A stretch of DNA of 64,000 nt, taken from Oscillospiraceae bacterium Marseille-Q3528. GTDB lineage: Bacteria > Bacillota > Clostridia > Lachnospirales > Lachnospiraceae. A model generated the notes under the pieces. The model was not told where the DNA came from. It saw only the letters and a list, made by a program, of their open reading frames with translations, and ran no database searches. This document shows, one piece after another, positions 9,601-17,172 of the stretch. The first letter of the stretch is position 1; each line of letters starts with the position of its first letter. The stretch lies in assembly GCA_018223385.1 (NCBI GenBank), contig JAGTTR010000009.1:71287-135286 (forward strand). Reading direction: 5' to 3'. The position numbers and the translations under genes were made by a program.

Positions 9601-10182
9601 GATTTCAAGGAGCTGATGGAGCGCTACACCTTCTTGAGCGGCCAGCGGGATGACCTGTGCGAGGCAGAGCAGACACTGGTGGGCATCATCAGCGAGCTGG
9701 ATGAGGGCATGCGCAAACAGTTTGCAGAGCAGTTCGAAGCCATTTGCCGGGAGTTTGAAAAAGCGTTCAGAGAGCTGTTCGGCGGCGGCAAGGCCAGCCT
9801 GGCGCTTATGGAGGATGAGGATCTTCTGGAAGCGGGCATTATGATCAACGCCCAGCCCCCGGGCAAGAAGCTGCAGAACATGATGCAGCTGTCCGGTGGA
9901 GAAAAGGCGCTGACGGCCATTGCACTTTTATTTGCCATCCAGAACCTGAAACCGTCGCCTTTCTGTCTGCTGGACGAGATCGAGGCGGCGCTGGACGATT
10001 CCAACGTGGGACGGTTTGCAGGCTACCTGCATAAGTTGACAAAAAATACGCAGTTTATTATCATTACACATAGAAGAGGTACCATGGCAGCGGCAGACCG
10101 TCTGTACGGCATCACCATGCAGGAGAAGGGCGTGTCCGTCCTGGTATCTGTGGATCTGATTGAAAAAGATCTGGATAAATAA
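6622..10182 (+). CDS. smc: Chromosome segregation ATPase SMC
   Basis: Condensin subunit that compacts and segregates the chromosome, 1186 aa, normal for bacterial SMC. The Walker A motif GPNGSGKSN is near residue 32. Two long coiled coils (about 165-500 and 670-1010) flank the hinge, which ends in the conserved SLSPGGSMTGGAF. The C-terminal head has the ABC signature LSGGEKALTAIALLF and Walker B CLLDEIEAALDD. The genes for its partners ScpA and ScpB are not in this window. It is followed after 41 bases by ftsY, a widespread order. Confidence 0.98.
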   Translation: MYLKSIEIQGFKSFANRTLLEFHNGITGIVGPNGSGKSNVADAVRWVLGEQRAKQLRGASMQDVIFSGTELRRALSYASVAITLDNSDHKLAVDFDEVTVTRRVYRSGESEYLINGASCRLKDINELFYDTGIGKEGYSIIGQGQIDKILSGKPEDRRELFDEAAGIVKFKRRKSAAQKQLEEERQSLVRVNDIIAELEKQKGPLEKQSETAKVYLQKKEELKLYDVNGFLMETQENRGQLKDLEEKRDTASGQLAETEQSLEKAKQNYEVLEAQIEALSGQMEEARSKASEAALAKQRLESQIELLKEQINTAKANDEHIQNRMEAIRGEQAQRKELLAGNALQKRSLQEELGQATEEQTKAEEHLADIRGQMDALNAQMDQAKADIIDLLNHRASTKGNIQRYDTMLEQVQIRKAQLSSRLLQLKSEEAQQKEETDVFDEKLRAVSEKIRELSEQSQQENDTHEKLQTQIREVNGLLEQGQTAFHREQSRLESLKNLTERYDGYGNSIRRVMDQKSREPGIVGVVADLIKVEKKYEIAVETALGGSIQNIVTDNEQTAKRMIEFLKRNKAGRATFLPLTSVKNRSEFKQEQVLKEPGVIGLANRLVHTDVRYEDLIGYLLGRVVVAESMDAAIPLARKYHYSLRIVTLEGESLSPGGSMTGGAFKNTSNLLGRRREIEELEAAVEAVKKELADAQAQMSDLRRQRETCRAQITSLKEQLQQQYLQQNTLQLEKKQLQEKAGSVQGEYESLMRENREIESQMTDIGESRSRIGTELSESEQTEKALEAQVESCQAALDGFREKEETAQQETEKTHLRMAGLKQRMQFLVQEEQRLHQEQTRLEEEYHQLDESLDVTADEIVARQEQISQIRQTIEASLQETQVQEEAMARLSQEKEEKSRQHKSFFAEREKLSDERSRLDKEVFRLNSQYEKLEEAMDAQINYMWEEYGLTYSAARELFREDLGELPVVRKQIAVLKDAIRKLGDVNVNAIEDFKELMERYTFLSGQRDDLCEAEQTLVGIISELDEGMRKQFAEQFEAICREFEKAFRELFGGGKASLALMEDEDLLEAGIMINAQPPGKKLQNMMQLSGGEKALTAIALLFAIQNLKPSPFCLLDEIEAALDDSNVGRFAGYLHKLTKNTQFIIITHRRGTMAAADRLYGITMQEKGVSVLVSVDLIEKDLDK

Positions 10183-10223
10183 GAAATACGGAAGGGTTTT
10201 CGGACCCGGAACGGAGGATAGTC

Positions 10224-11189
10224 ATGGCAGAGGAAAAAGAAGAGAAGAAAGGGTTCTTTCACCGGCTGGTGGCAGGACTGTCGAAGACGAGAGACAACAT
10301 TGTGTCCGGCATCGACTCTATTTTCAGCGGATTTTCCAGCATTGACGAAGATTTTTACGAAGAGATAGAAGAGATCCTGATCATGGGTGATATCGGCATT
10401 AATGCCACCAACGCCATCATCAGCGATCTGAAACAGAAGGTAAAGGAACGGGGCATCAAGGAGCCGGAGGCGTGCAAGCAGCTGCTCATTGACAGCATCC
10501 GGGAGCAGATGAGCGTGGGCGAGCTGGCCTATGAGTTTGAAAACCGCACCTCGGTGGTGCTGGTCATCGGCGTCAACGGCGTAGGCAAGACTACTTCGGT
10601 TGGAAAACTGGCCGGCAAATTAAAGGATCAGGGCAAGCGGGTCATTCTGGCAGCAGCGGACACCTTCCGTGCGGCAGCCACCGAGCAGCTCACCGAGTGG
10701 GCCAACCGGGCCGGGGTGGAGATCGTCAGCGGCCAGGAGGGCTCTGATCCGGCAGCCGTGGTGTATGACGCCGTACAGGCGGCCAAGGCGCGGCATGCGG
10801 ATGTGCTGCTGTGCGACACCGCAGGCAGACTTCATAATAAGAAAAATCTCATGGAAGAGCTGAAAAAGATCAACCGGATTCTGGAAAAAGAATACCCGGA
10901 GGCTTACCGGGAGACACTGGTGGTACTGGACGGCACCACTGGCCAGAATGCGCTGGTGCAGGCAAGGCAGTTTGCAGAAGTGGCGGATATCACCGGCATC
11001 ATCCTGACGAAGCTGGATGGAACGGCCAAGGGCGGCATTGCTGTGGCCATCCATTCGGAGCTGGGCATTCCGGTGAAATACATCGGCGTGGGCGAGAAGA
11101 TCGAGGATCTGCACAAGTTCGACGCGGACGATTTCGTCAATGCCCTGTTCTGCAGAAACGACCAGGAGCAGGAGACGGAAGCAGAATAA
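10224..11189 (+). CDS. ftsY: Signal recognition particle receptor FtsY
   Basis: GTPase that docks ribosome-nascent-chain-SRP complexes at the membrane for co-translational insertion. It has 321 aa with an NG domain and no long acidic A domain. GTPase motifs: GVNGVGKTT (G1), DTFRAAA, DTAGRLHNKKNLM (G3) and TKLDGTAKGG (G4 region). Its partner Ffh is encoded 2.7 kb downstream; the two are normally closer, but a threonine ammonia-lyase gene, a kinase-like gene and structured repeats lie between them here. Confidence 0.97.
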   Translation: MAEEKEEKKGFFHRLVAGLSKTRDNIVSGIDSIFSGFSSIDEDFYEEIEEILIMGDIGINATNAIISDLKQKVKERGIKEPEACKQLLIDSIREQMSVGELAYEFENRTSVVLVIGVNGVGKTTSVGKLAGKLKDQGKRVILAAADTFRAAATEQLTEWANRAGVEIVSGQEGSDPAAVVYDAVQAAKARHADVLLCDTAGRLHNKKNLMEELKKINRILEKEYPEAYRETLVVLDGTTGQNALVQARQFAEVADITGIILTKLDGTAKGGIAVAIHSELGIPVKYIGVGEKIEDLHKFDADDFVNALFCRNDQEQETEAE

Positions 11190-11286
11190 AAGCAACAGCC
11201 AACCCAAAAAGACGGATGTGCAGGCAGCCCCGGTCATGATCAGCCAGGATCAGAAAGGGAAGAGCGCAGCACAGAGGAGACAAAAA

Positions 11287-12498
11287 ATGCTGACACTGGA
11301 AAAATTTGAGGAGGCTTCGGAGATCGTCAAAAACGTCACGCTGGAGACGAAGCTGATGTACAGCGAATATCTGAGCCGCCAGACAGGAGCAAAGGTTTAT
11401 TTGAAGCCGGAGAACATGCAGTTCACCGGCGCTTACAAGGTGCGGGGCGCCTACTATAAGATCAGTACCCTCTCGGAGGAAGAACGGAAGAAAGGACTGA
11501 TCACCGCTTCCGCAGGCAATCACGCCCAGGGCGTTGCCTATGCAGCATCCCGGTTTGGAGCCAAGGCGGTCATCGTTATGCCGACGTCTACACCGCTCAT
11601 GAAGGTGAACCGGACGAAGAGCTATGGTGCGGAAGTGGTGCTTTACGGGGATGTGTACGACGAGGCATGTGCCCATGCTTATCAGCTGGCAGAGGAACAC
11701 GGCTACACGTTCATTCATCCCTTTGACGATGAGGTGGTGGCCACCGGCCAGGGAACCATTGCCATGGAGATCATCAAGGAGCTGCCGCTGGTCGATTACA
11801 TCCTCGTACCCATCGGGGGTGGCGGACTGGCCACCGGCGTGTCCACTCTGGTAAAGCTGCTCAATCCCAACATCAAGGTCATCGGTGTGGAACCGGCAGG
11901 AGCCAACTGTATGCAGGAATCGCTGAAAAACGGCAAAGTCACAACGCTGCCGTCGGTAAACACCATTGCGGACGGTACGGCAGTGAAGACGCCGGGCAGT
12001 GTGATCTTCCCGTATATTCAGAAAAATGTGGACGAGATCATCACCGTGGAGGACGAGGAACTCATCGTGGCGTTCCTGGACATCATGGAAAATCACAAGA
12101 TGGTGGTGGAAAATTCCGGCCTGCTGACCGTGGCGGCCTTAAAACACCTGGATCTGAAAGGGAAAAAGGTGGTATCCATCTTAAGCGGCGGCAACATGGA
12201 CGTGATCACCATGTCCTCTGTGGTACAGCATGGCCTTATCCAGCGGGATCGGATCTTTACCGTATCCGTACTGCTGCCCGATAAGCCGGGCGCGCTGGTG
12301 AGCGTGGCTCAGGTCATTGCCGAAAATCAGGGCAATGTCATCCGGCTGGAGCACAACCAGTTCGTCAGCATCAACCGCAATGCGGCGGTGGAGCTGCGCA
12401 TCACGCTGGAGGCCTTCGGTACGGAACATAAGAATCAGATCATGGAGGCACTGGTCAGAGCCGGTTATGATCCGGTATTTAAGAAAACAATTCTGTGA
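11287..12498 (+). CDS. ilvA: Threonine ammonia-lyase (medium form with ACT-like domain)
   Basis: PLP enzyme that deaminates L-threonine to 2-oxobutanoate, for isoleucine synthesis or threonine catabolism. It has 403 aa. The PLP lysine is K51 in FTGAYKVRG, followed by SAGNHAQGVAYAA and the phosphate-binding GGGGLATGV. An ACT-like regulatory domain covers about residues 325-403 (FTVSVLLPDKPGALVSVAQ). The frame is open upstream to 11140, but the ATG at 11287 has a gaggag ribosome site and gives the family N-terminus. It sits unusually between ftsY and the SRP gene ffh. Whether it serves biosynthesis (IlvA) or catabolism (TdcB) cannot be told. Confidence 0.92.
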   Translation: MLTLEKFEEASEIVKNVTLETKLMYSEYLSRQTGAKVYLKPENMQFTGAYKVRGAYYKISTLSEEERKKGLITASAGNHAQGVAYAASRFGAKAVIVMPTSTPLMKVNRTKSYGAEVVLYGDVYDEACAHAYQLAEEHGYTFIHPFDDEVVATGQGTIAMEIIKELPLVDYILVPIGGGGLATGVSTLVKLLNPNIKVIGVEPAGANCMQESLKNGKVTTLPSVNTIADGTAVKTPGSVIFPYIQKNVDEIITVEDEELIVAFLDIMENHKMVVENSGLLTVAALKHLDLKGKKVVSILSGGNMDVITMSSVVQHGLIQRDRIFTVSVLLPDKPGALVSVAQVIAENQGNVIRLEHNQFVSINRNAAVELRITLEAFGTEHKNQIMEALVRAGYDPVFKKTIL

Positions 12499-12503
12499 TT
12501 ATA

Positions 12504-12653
12504 GGGTCGAAAAGTCTTCGCCCACCTGTGCTCGCACAGAAGTGGGTGAAAGACCTTGAGACCCGTGCCAACATGAGCATAAAAGTGGGATGTTAATCCC
12601 GCGATATGCGAATGGGGGGCAGAATTGCGGGAGTGCGAAGCACGGAGCAATTC
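12504..12653 (-). repeat. Structured intergenic element, copy C (opposite orientation)
   Basis: Third copy of the element, reading on the minus strand. On that strand it has CCATTCGCA (complement of 12607-12615), a hairpin GGGAT/ATCCC (12587-12591 with 12596-12600) and TGCTCAT (complement of 12573-12579). The long arm is built from GGGTC/GACCC (12504-12508, 12560-12564), GTCTT/AAGAC (12514-12518, 12550-12554), CCCAC/GTGGG and CTGTGC/GCACAG (12526-12531, 12534-12539), with a GA loop on the minus strand. At its 5' side an extra hairpin GAATTGC/GCAATTC (12622-12628, 12647-12653) encloses GTGC/GCAC. It lacks the inner block shared by A and B, but a similar CCG-GCTTCGCA stretch occurs in the extra hairpin. 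Confidence 0.65.
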
Positions 12654-12719
12654 GTGGAATCACTAAAACAAAGAAGAAAAATAAAAAAAGAAAAGCAAAA
12701 AATAAAGGGGGAAACAACG

Positions 12720-13337
12720 ATGAAACGGGTAATTACCATCAGCCGTGAGTACGGCGCAGGCGGACATTCCATCGGAAGAAAGGTAGCAGAGGAACTGGGG
12801 ATTCCGTTTTACGACAGAGACATTGTAAAAGAAACCGTAAAAAAGAGTGGTTTTGACAAGGACTTAGTTCTGGAAGAGGAAGAGGATGAGAGCCGTGCAG
12901 AGGGCATCTGGAAGTTCCTTTCTTCCTTCTCCGGCGGTGCAGGCAATTTCCATGACACCCAGGAGACGATCCATGAGATCCAGAGCGCAGTCATTGCCAA
13001 GCTGGCCCATGAAGGCCCCTGCGTCATTCTGGGCAGATGCGCGGATGTGATCTTAAAGAGCGAGGGCATCGACTGCCTGAACGTGTTTATTTACGGGGAT
13101 GATGTACACCGGGCAGCCAGAGTCGGCGAGCTCATCGGTACCACCGATGCGGACGAGATCCAGAAAGCCATGAACCGCAAAGACGAGAACCGCCATTATT
13201 TCTATAGCCATATGACAGGCAGAAAATGGGGAGATAGCCGGAATTATCATCTGTGTGTGGACAGCGGTCTGCTGGGTTATGACACCTGCGTGAAGCTTAT
13301 CTGTGAGGCGGCCCGGGCCATTGATGAGAAGAAATAA
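12720..13337 (+). CDS. Cytidylate-kinase-like family protein
   Basis: A 205-aa P-loop protein of the cytidylate-kinase-like family, common in Clostridia; its substrate is not established. The N-terminus ITISREYGAGGHSIGRKVAEELG carries the modified phosphate-binding loop, and AYDRDI-type residues appear as FYDRDIVKETVKKSG. The region CVILGRCADVIL followed by an R-rich lid (HRAARVGELIG) fits a nucleotide-kinase fold. The frame is open upstream to 12606, but ATG 12720 has a ggggga ribosome site and begins at the conserved N-terminus. It lies between two structured repeats, C upstream and B downstream. Confidence 0.85.
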   Translation: MKRVITISREYGAGGHSIGRKVAEELGIPFYDRDIVKETVKKSGFDKDLVLEEEEDESRAEGIWKFLSSFSGGAGNFHDTQETIHEIQSAVIAKLAHEGPCVILGRCADVILKSEGIDCLNVFIYGDDVHRAARVGELIGTTDADEIQKAMNRKDENRHYFYSHMTGRKWGDSRNYHLCVDSGLLGYDTCVKLICEAARAIDEKK

Positions 13338-13354
13338 GAAGATATAAATGCAAT

Positions 13355-13532
13355 ACAGTTCACCCGCGCCATTCGCAAAATCGCATCTTCGATGCTTTCC
13401 GCTGCTGCGCAGCTCATTTTTGCTCATTACAAGGCGCTCCCTTCGTATATTCCTGAGGTCAGATTTTTATGCGAGCATAAAATCTTCCCGCACGAATATA
13501 CGAGTGAACTGTCAATAAAAAGTACTTGACAG
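13355..13532 (+). repeat. Structured intergenic element, copy B
   Basis: Second copy, same orientation as A. The outer stem ACAGTTCAC (13355-13363) pairs with GTGAACTGT (13504-13512), and GCGCC (13366-13370) with GGCGC (13433-13437). A small hairpin GCATC/GATGC lies at 13383-13395. The long arm pairs TCGTATATTC (13443-13452) with GAATATACGA (13494-13503), capped by AGATTTTTATGC (13461-13472) against GCATAAAATCT (13475-13485) with loop GA. CCATTCGCA is at 13369-13377 and the 20-base block 13408-13427 is identical to copy A. The final inverted repeat CTGTCAA (13509-13515) / TTGACAG (13526-13532) holds the -35 box of the ylxM promoter. Confidence 0.75.
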
Positions 13533-13554
13533 TGAAACGGAAATAGTGTATCCT
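13526..13554 (+). promoter_or_regulatory. Sigma-A promoter for ylxM-ffh
   Basis: TTGACA (13526-13531), 17-base spacer, TATCCT (13549-13554). It lies only 16 bases before the ylxM ATG, so the leader is very short. As at yceD, the -35 box is half of an inverted repeat at the end of a structured element. Confidence 0.7.
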
Positions 13555-13570
13555 ACCTAAGGTGGTTGAA

Positions 13571-13915
13571 ATGGAGAAGATTGTAGAGCAGACACTTCTG
13601 TATGATTTTTACGGCGAACTGCTTACGGAGCATCAGAAGCAGATATATGAGGATGTCGTGCTTGGTGACCTGTCCTTCAGCGAAGTTGCGGAGGATCGCG
13701 GCATCAGCAGGCAGGGCGTGCATGATCTTGTCAGGCGCTGCAATAAGATCCTGAATGACTACGAGGCGAAGCTTCATCTTGTAGAGAAGTTCGTGGTGAT
13801 CCGGGAGAAGGTCAGCCAGATTCACGAGCTCGTCCGGGAGAAGGATACGATCGACCAGGAAGAGCTGCTTGGCAGACTGGAAGCGATTTCGAATGAGATT
13901 TTAGAGGAGTTATAA
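13571..13915 (+). CDS. ylxM: YlxM family SRP-associated DNA-binding-like protein
   Basis: A small helix-turn-helix protein of the YlxM/p13 family (sigma-70 region-4-like), which in streptococci stimulates SRP GTPase function. It has 114 aa, with the HTH region [20 protein letters not shown] near residues 36-55 and a helical C-terminal part. The ATG at 13571 is preferred over the GTG at 13562, since the ribosome site aaggtgg (13559-13565) overlaps that GTG. It is placed 3 bases before ffh, the usual partner order. Confidence 0.92.
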   Translation: MEKIVEQTLLYDFYGELLTEHQKQIYEDVVLGDLSFSEVAEDRGISRQGVHDLVRRCNKILNDYEAKLHLVEKFVVIREKVSQIHELVREKDTIDQEELLGRLEAISNEILEEL

Positions 13916-13918
13916 CGA

Positions 13919-15265
13919 ATGGCATTTGAAAGTTTATCGGATAGACTTCAGAACATATTCAAGAATCTGAGAAGCAAGGGACGACTGACGGAGGCCGATG
14001 TCAAGGCTGCCCTGAAGGAAGTCAAGATGGCGCTTCTCGAAGCAGATGTAAGCTTTAAGGTCGTGAAGCAGTTCATGAAATCTGTGCAGGAGCGGGCTGT
14101 GGGACAGGATGTCCTGAACGGTCTGAATCCGGGACAGATGGTCATCAAGATCGTTCATGAGGAGATGATCTCCCTCATGGGATCGGAGACGACGGAGATC
14201 GCACTGCGGCCCCAGAATGAGATCACGGTACTGATGATGGTTGGTCTTCAGGGTGCCGGTAAGACGACAACGACAGCGAAGATCGCAGGCAAGCTTCTGG
14301 CGAAGCGCAGGAAGCCCCTTCTGGTGGCCTGTGATGTGTACCGTCCGGCAGCGATCAAGCAGCTGCAGGTGAACGGAGAGAAGCAAGGCGTTGAAGTGTT
14401 CTCCATGGGCGACGGCCACAGACCGGCGGACATTGCGAAGGCGGCTGTGGAACATGCGAAGAAGAACGGCCTGAATGTGGTCATCCTCGATACCGCCGGA
14501 CGTCTTCATATTGATGAGGACATGATGGATGAACTGGTGGAGATCAAAGAGGCAGTATCTGTAGATGAGACACTCCTTGTGGTCGATGCCATGACCGGTC
14601 AGGATGCAGTGAACGTGGCCGGAACTTTTAACGATAAAATCGGAATTGACGGTGTCATTCTGACAAAGCTGGATGGCGATACGAGAGGCGGAGCCGCTCT
14701 GTCCATCAAGGCTGTTACCGGCAAACCGATTCTATACATTGGTATGGGAGAGAAGCTTTCCGATCTGGAACAGTTTTATCCCGACCGTATGGCTTCCAGA
14801 ATTCTCGGCATGGGAGATGTGCTGACGCTGATTGAGAAGGCGCAGGCAGATATCGACGAAGACAAAGCGAAGGAAATGCAGCAGAAGCTGAAGAAGAACA
14901 AGCTTGGCTTTGACGATTATCTGGAGAGCATGAACCAGATGAAGAAGATGGGAGGCCTGTCCAGTGTTTTGGGCATGATGCCGGGTATGGGCAGCCAGAT
15001 GAAGAATCTGGAGTCGGTCATGGATGAGAAGAAGATGGCCCGCGTAGAAGCGATCATCCTTTCCATGACACCGCAGGAACGCTCGAATCCGGATATATTA
15101 AATCCTTCCCGTAAGCGCAGAATTGCCGCCGGGGCAGGCGTGGACATCAGCGAGGTGAACCGGCTGGTCAAACAGTTCGAGCAGAGCCGTAAGATGATGA
15201 AGCAGCTGCCGGGGCTTATGGGAGGCAGAGGCGGCCGACGTGGAAGAATGAAGTTTCCATTTTAA
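13919..15265 (+). CDS. ffh: Signal recognition particle protein Ffh
   Basis: SRP54 homologue that binds signal sequences and 4.5S-type RNA and delivers ribosomes to FtsY. It has 448 aa. The N domain is followed by the G domain with GLQGAGKTTT (G1), DTAGRLHIDEDMM (G3) and TKLDGDTRGGAA. The Met-rich M domain is at about 325-435, with GMMPGMGSQMK and the RNA-binding SMTPQERSNPDILNPSRKRRIA region. It is followed by rpsP, giving the standard ylxM-ffh-rpsP-khpA-rimM-trmD order. No SRP RNA gene was recognised here. Confidence 0.98.
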   Translation: MAFESLSDRLQNIFKNLRSKGRLTEADVKAALKEVKMALLEADVSFKVVKQFMKSVQERAVGQDVLNGLNPGQMVIKIVHEEMISLMGSETTEIALRPQNEITVLMMVGLQGAGKTTTTAKIAGKLLAKRRKPLLVACDVYRPAAIKQLQVNGEKQGVEVFSMGDGHRPADIAKAAVEHAKKNGLNVVILDTAGRLHIDEDMMDELVEIKEAVSVDETLLVVDAMTGQDAVNVAGTFNDKIGIDGVILTKLDGDTRGGAALSIKAVTGKPILYIGMGEKLSDLEQFYPDRMASRILGMGDVLTLIEKAQADIDEDKAKEMQQKLKKNKLGFDDYLESMNQMKKMGGLSSVLGMMPGMGSQMKNLESVMDEKKMARVEAIILSMTPQERSNPDILNPSRKRRIAAGAGVDISEVNRLVKQFEQSRKMMKQLPGLMGGRGGRRGRMKFPF

Positions 15266-15298
15266 GGTAGATATTTTTTGAAGGAGGTGAATTTCAAG

Positions 15299-15544
15299 AT
15301 GGCAGTAAAGATCAGATTAAGAAGAATGGGTCAGAAGAAGGCTCCTTTCTATAGAATCATCGTAGCAGATTCCAGATCCCCGAGAGATGGCAGATTCATC
15401 GAGGAGATCGGTACTTATGATCCGACCAGAGATCCGAGTGTATACAAGGTAAACGAGGAGCTTGCAAAGAAGTGGCTCGCTAACGGCGCTCAGCCGACCG
15501 AGACAGTAAGCAAGATCTTCAAGATGGCCGGTATCGAAAAATAA
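15299..15544 (+). CDS. rpsP: 30S ribosomal protein S16
   Basis: S16 of the small ribosomal subunit, 81 aa, with the family start [14 protein letters not shown] and the segment [26 protein letters not shown]. The true start is the ATG at 15299, set by the very strong ribosome site aaggaggtga (15281-15290); an in-frame TTG at 15278 is upstream of that site and is rejected. Confidence 0.97.
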   Translation: MAVKIRLRRMGQKKAPFYRIIVADSRSPRDGRFIEEIGTYDPTRDPSVYKVNEELAKKWLANGAQPTETVSKIFKMAGIEK

Positions 15545-15564
15545 GACCTGTCGGAGGTGTCAGC

Positions 15565-15795
15565 GTGAAAGAATTAGTAGAAGTAATTGCAAAGTCGCTG
15601 GTAGATAACCCGGATGAGGTCGTAGTCAATGAAACCGAGACAGACAAAGGCATTGTGGTAGAACTGCATGTGGCCCAGTCTGATATGGGCAAAGTCATTG
15701 GCAAGCAGGGGCGTATTGCAAAGGCAATCCGTGCAGTCGTCAAGGCAGCGTCTTCCTCGGAAGACAAGAAAGTTGTCGTGGAGATATTACAGTAG
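15565..15795 (+). CDS. khpA: KH-domain RNA-binding protein KhpA
   Basis: Small KH-domain RNA-binding protein (formerly YlqC), 76 aa, which acts with KhpB in post-transcriptional control of division and envelope genes in other Gram-positives. The KH core GKVIGKQGRIAKAIRAVVKAA carries the GxxG loop (GKQG). The GTG start at 15565 has an ggaggtg ribosome site. It sits between rpsP and rimM, its conserved position. Confidence 0.95.
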   Translation: MKELVEVIAKSLVDNPDEVVVNETETDKGIVVELHVAQSDMGKVIGKQGRIAKAIRAVVKAASSSEDKKVVVEILQ

Positions 15796-15821
15796 CACGC
15801 AGACGGGAAACCTGAACATGG

Positions 15822-15880
15822 AGGGTGTTCCGGCGGGCAGGGTATACGATTATGCCCGGTTCGTTGGAGCGCTCTTTTTT
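15822..15880 (+). terminator. Intrinsic terminator or attenuator between khpA and rimM
   Basis: AGGGTGTTCC (15822-15831) can pair with GGAGCGCTCT (15866-15875) using three G-U pairs. Inside it GGGCA pairs with TGCCC, and six T follow to 15880. It lies within an otherwise continuous operon just before the rimM ribosome site, so it probably lowers rather than ends transcription. Confidence 0.6.
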
Positions 15881-15908
15881 CTTATATTGGATCACAGGAG
15901 AGAAGCAT

Positions 15909-16418
15909 TTGGAAGACAGATTTCAGGTAGGGGTCATTACCACGACCCACGGAGTACGGGGAGAAGTGAAAGTGTTCCCCACAACGGATGATGTGAAGCG
16001 GTTCAAACGGCTGAAAAAGGTCATCCTTGATACAGGAAAAGAAGAGAAGATCCTGGAGGTGGAGGGAGCCAGATTTATGAAAAATCTGGTGCTCCTGAAG
16101 TTCAAGGGATATGATTCCATCAATGATATAGAGAAATATAAGGGCTGCAGCCTGTATGTGACAAGAGAGGATGCGGTGCGGCTGCGAAAGGATGAATACT
16201 TTGTGGCAGACCTCATCGGCATGGAGGTGTTTCTGGAGGACGGCAGTGCTTTTGGAAAGCTGACGGATGTGATGACCACCGGCGCCAACGATGTGTATGT
16301 GATCACCATTGCCGACAGGCGGGAGATCCTCGTTCCGGCCATCAAGGACTGTATCCTGTCGGTGGATCCGGAAGCGGGCAGAATGGAGATCCATCTGCTG
16401 CCGGGTCTGATGGAGTAA
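15909..16418 (+). CDS. rimM: 16S rRNA processing protein RimM
   Basis: Assembly factor for the 30S head that binds S19 and helps 16S rRNA maturation. It has 169 aa with the family start FQVGVITTTHGVRGEVKVFPTTDD and the PRC-barrel domain in the second half (YFVADLIGMEVFLEDG, ILVPAIKDCI). The start is taken as TTG 15909: aggag (15896-15900) lies 8 bases upstream and the product has family length, whereas the ATG at 15825 would add 28 unrelated residues and lie inside the attenuator hairpin. Confidence 0.93.
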   Translation: MEDRFQVGVITTTHGVRGEVKVFPTTDDVKRFKRLKKVILDTGKEEKILEVEGARFMKNLVLLKFKGYDSINDIEKYKGCSLYVTREDAVRLRKDEYFVADLIGMEVFLEDGSAFGKLTDVMTTGANDVYVITIADRREILVPAIKDCILSVDPEAGRMEIHLLPGLME

Positions 16419-16428
16419 GGAGAAAACA

Positions 16429-17172
16429 ATGAATTATCACGTATTAACGCTGTTTCCGGAAATGATCGAGCAGGGGCTGCATACGAGTATCATCGGCAGA
16501 GCCATGGAGAAGGGACTGCTTTCTCTGGATGCCGTCAACATCCGGGATTTTTCCACGGACAAGCACAAACGGGTGGATGATTATATTTACGGTGGCGGCG
16601 CGGGCCTTCTCATGCAGGCGGAGCCGGTGTATCAGGCCTATCTGTCGGTAAAGGAGAAGATCGGAAAGGCGCCCCGGGTCATCTATATGACGCCCCAGGG
16701 ACAGGTGTTCCATCAGAAGCTGGCGGAGGAGCTGGCACAGGAGGAGAACCTGGTGTTCCTCTGCGGCCACTATGAGGGCATCGACGAGCGGGTGCTGGAG
16801 GAGATCGTGACGGATAACGTGTCCATCGGCGATTATGTGCTCACCGGCGGGGAGCTGCCTGCCATGGTCATGATCGATGCCATTTCCCGGCATGTGCCCG
16901 GGGTTCTGAACAATGAGGATTCCGCCGGGGAGGACTCTTTCAGCAACCAGCTGCTGGAATATCCCCAGTACAGCCGTCCGGAGGTGTGGCATGACAAACA
17001 GGTGCCGCCGGTATTGCTCTCCGGCCATCATGGCAAGGTGGATGCCTGGAGGCGGGAACAGTCGCTGCTGCGCACCTTTCAGCGGCGGCCGGAGCTTCTG
17101 GAGAGGGCAGATCTGTCCGAACAGGACTGGAAATTCCTGGAACGGCTGCGCAGCCTGGAGGATAAAACGTGA
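16429..17172 (+). CDS. trmD: tRNA (guanine-37-N1)-methyltransferase
   Basis: Methylates G37 next to the anticodon to prevent frameshifting, using S-adenosylmethionine bound in a trefoil knot. It has 247 aa, with the start NYHVLTLFPEMIEQGL and the knot motifs CGHYEGIDERVLE, SIGDYVLTGGELPAMVMID and RPEVWHDKQVPPVLLSGHH. It is co-transcribed with rimM, 10 bases upstream. Its stop overlaps the next start by four bases (GTGA). Confidence 0.98.
   Translation: MNYHVLTLFPEMIEQGLHTSIIGRAMEKGLLSLDAVNIRDFSTDKHKRVDDYIYGGGAGLLMQAEPVYQAYLSVKEKIGKAPRVIYMTPQGQVFHQKLAEELAQEENLVFLCGHYEGIDERVLEEIVTDNVSIGDYVLTGGELPAMVMIDAISRHVPGVLNNEDSAGEDSFSNQLLEYPQYSRPEVWHDKQVPPVLLSGHHGKVDAWRREQSLLRTFQRRPELLERADLSEQDWKFLERLRSLEDKT

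Noticed and set aside
11140..11286. Upstream extension of the threonine ammonia-lyase frame
   Set aside because: It overlaps the end of ftsY, is Lys/Arg/Ser-rich and unlike the family; the ATG at 11287 has its own ribosome site.
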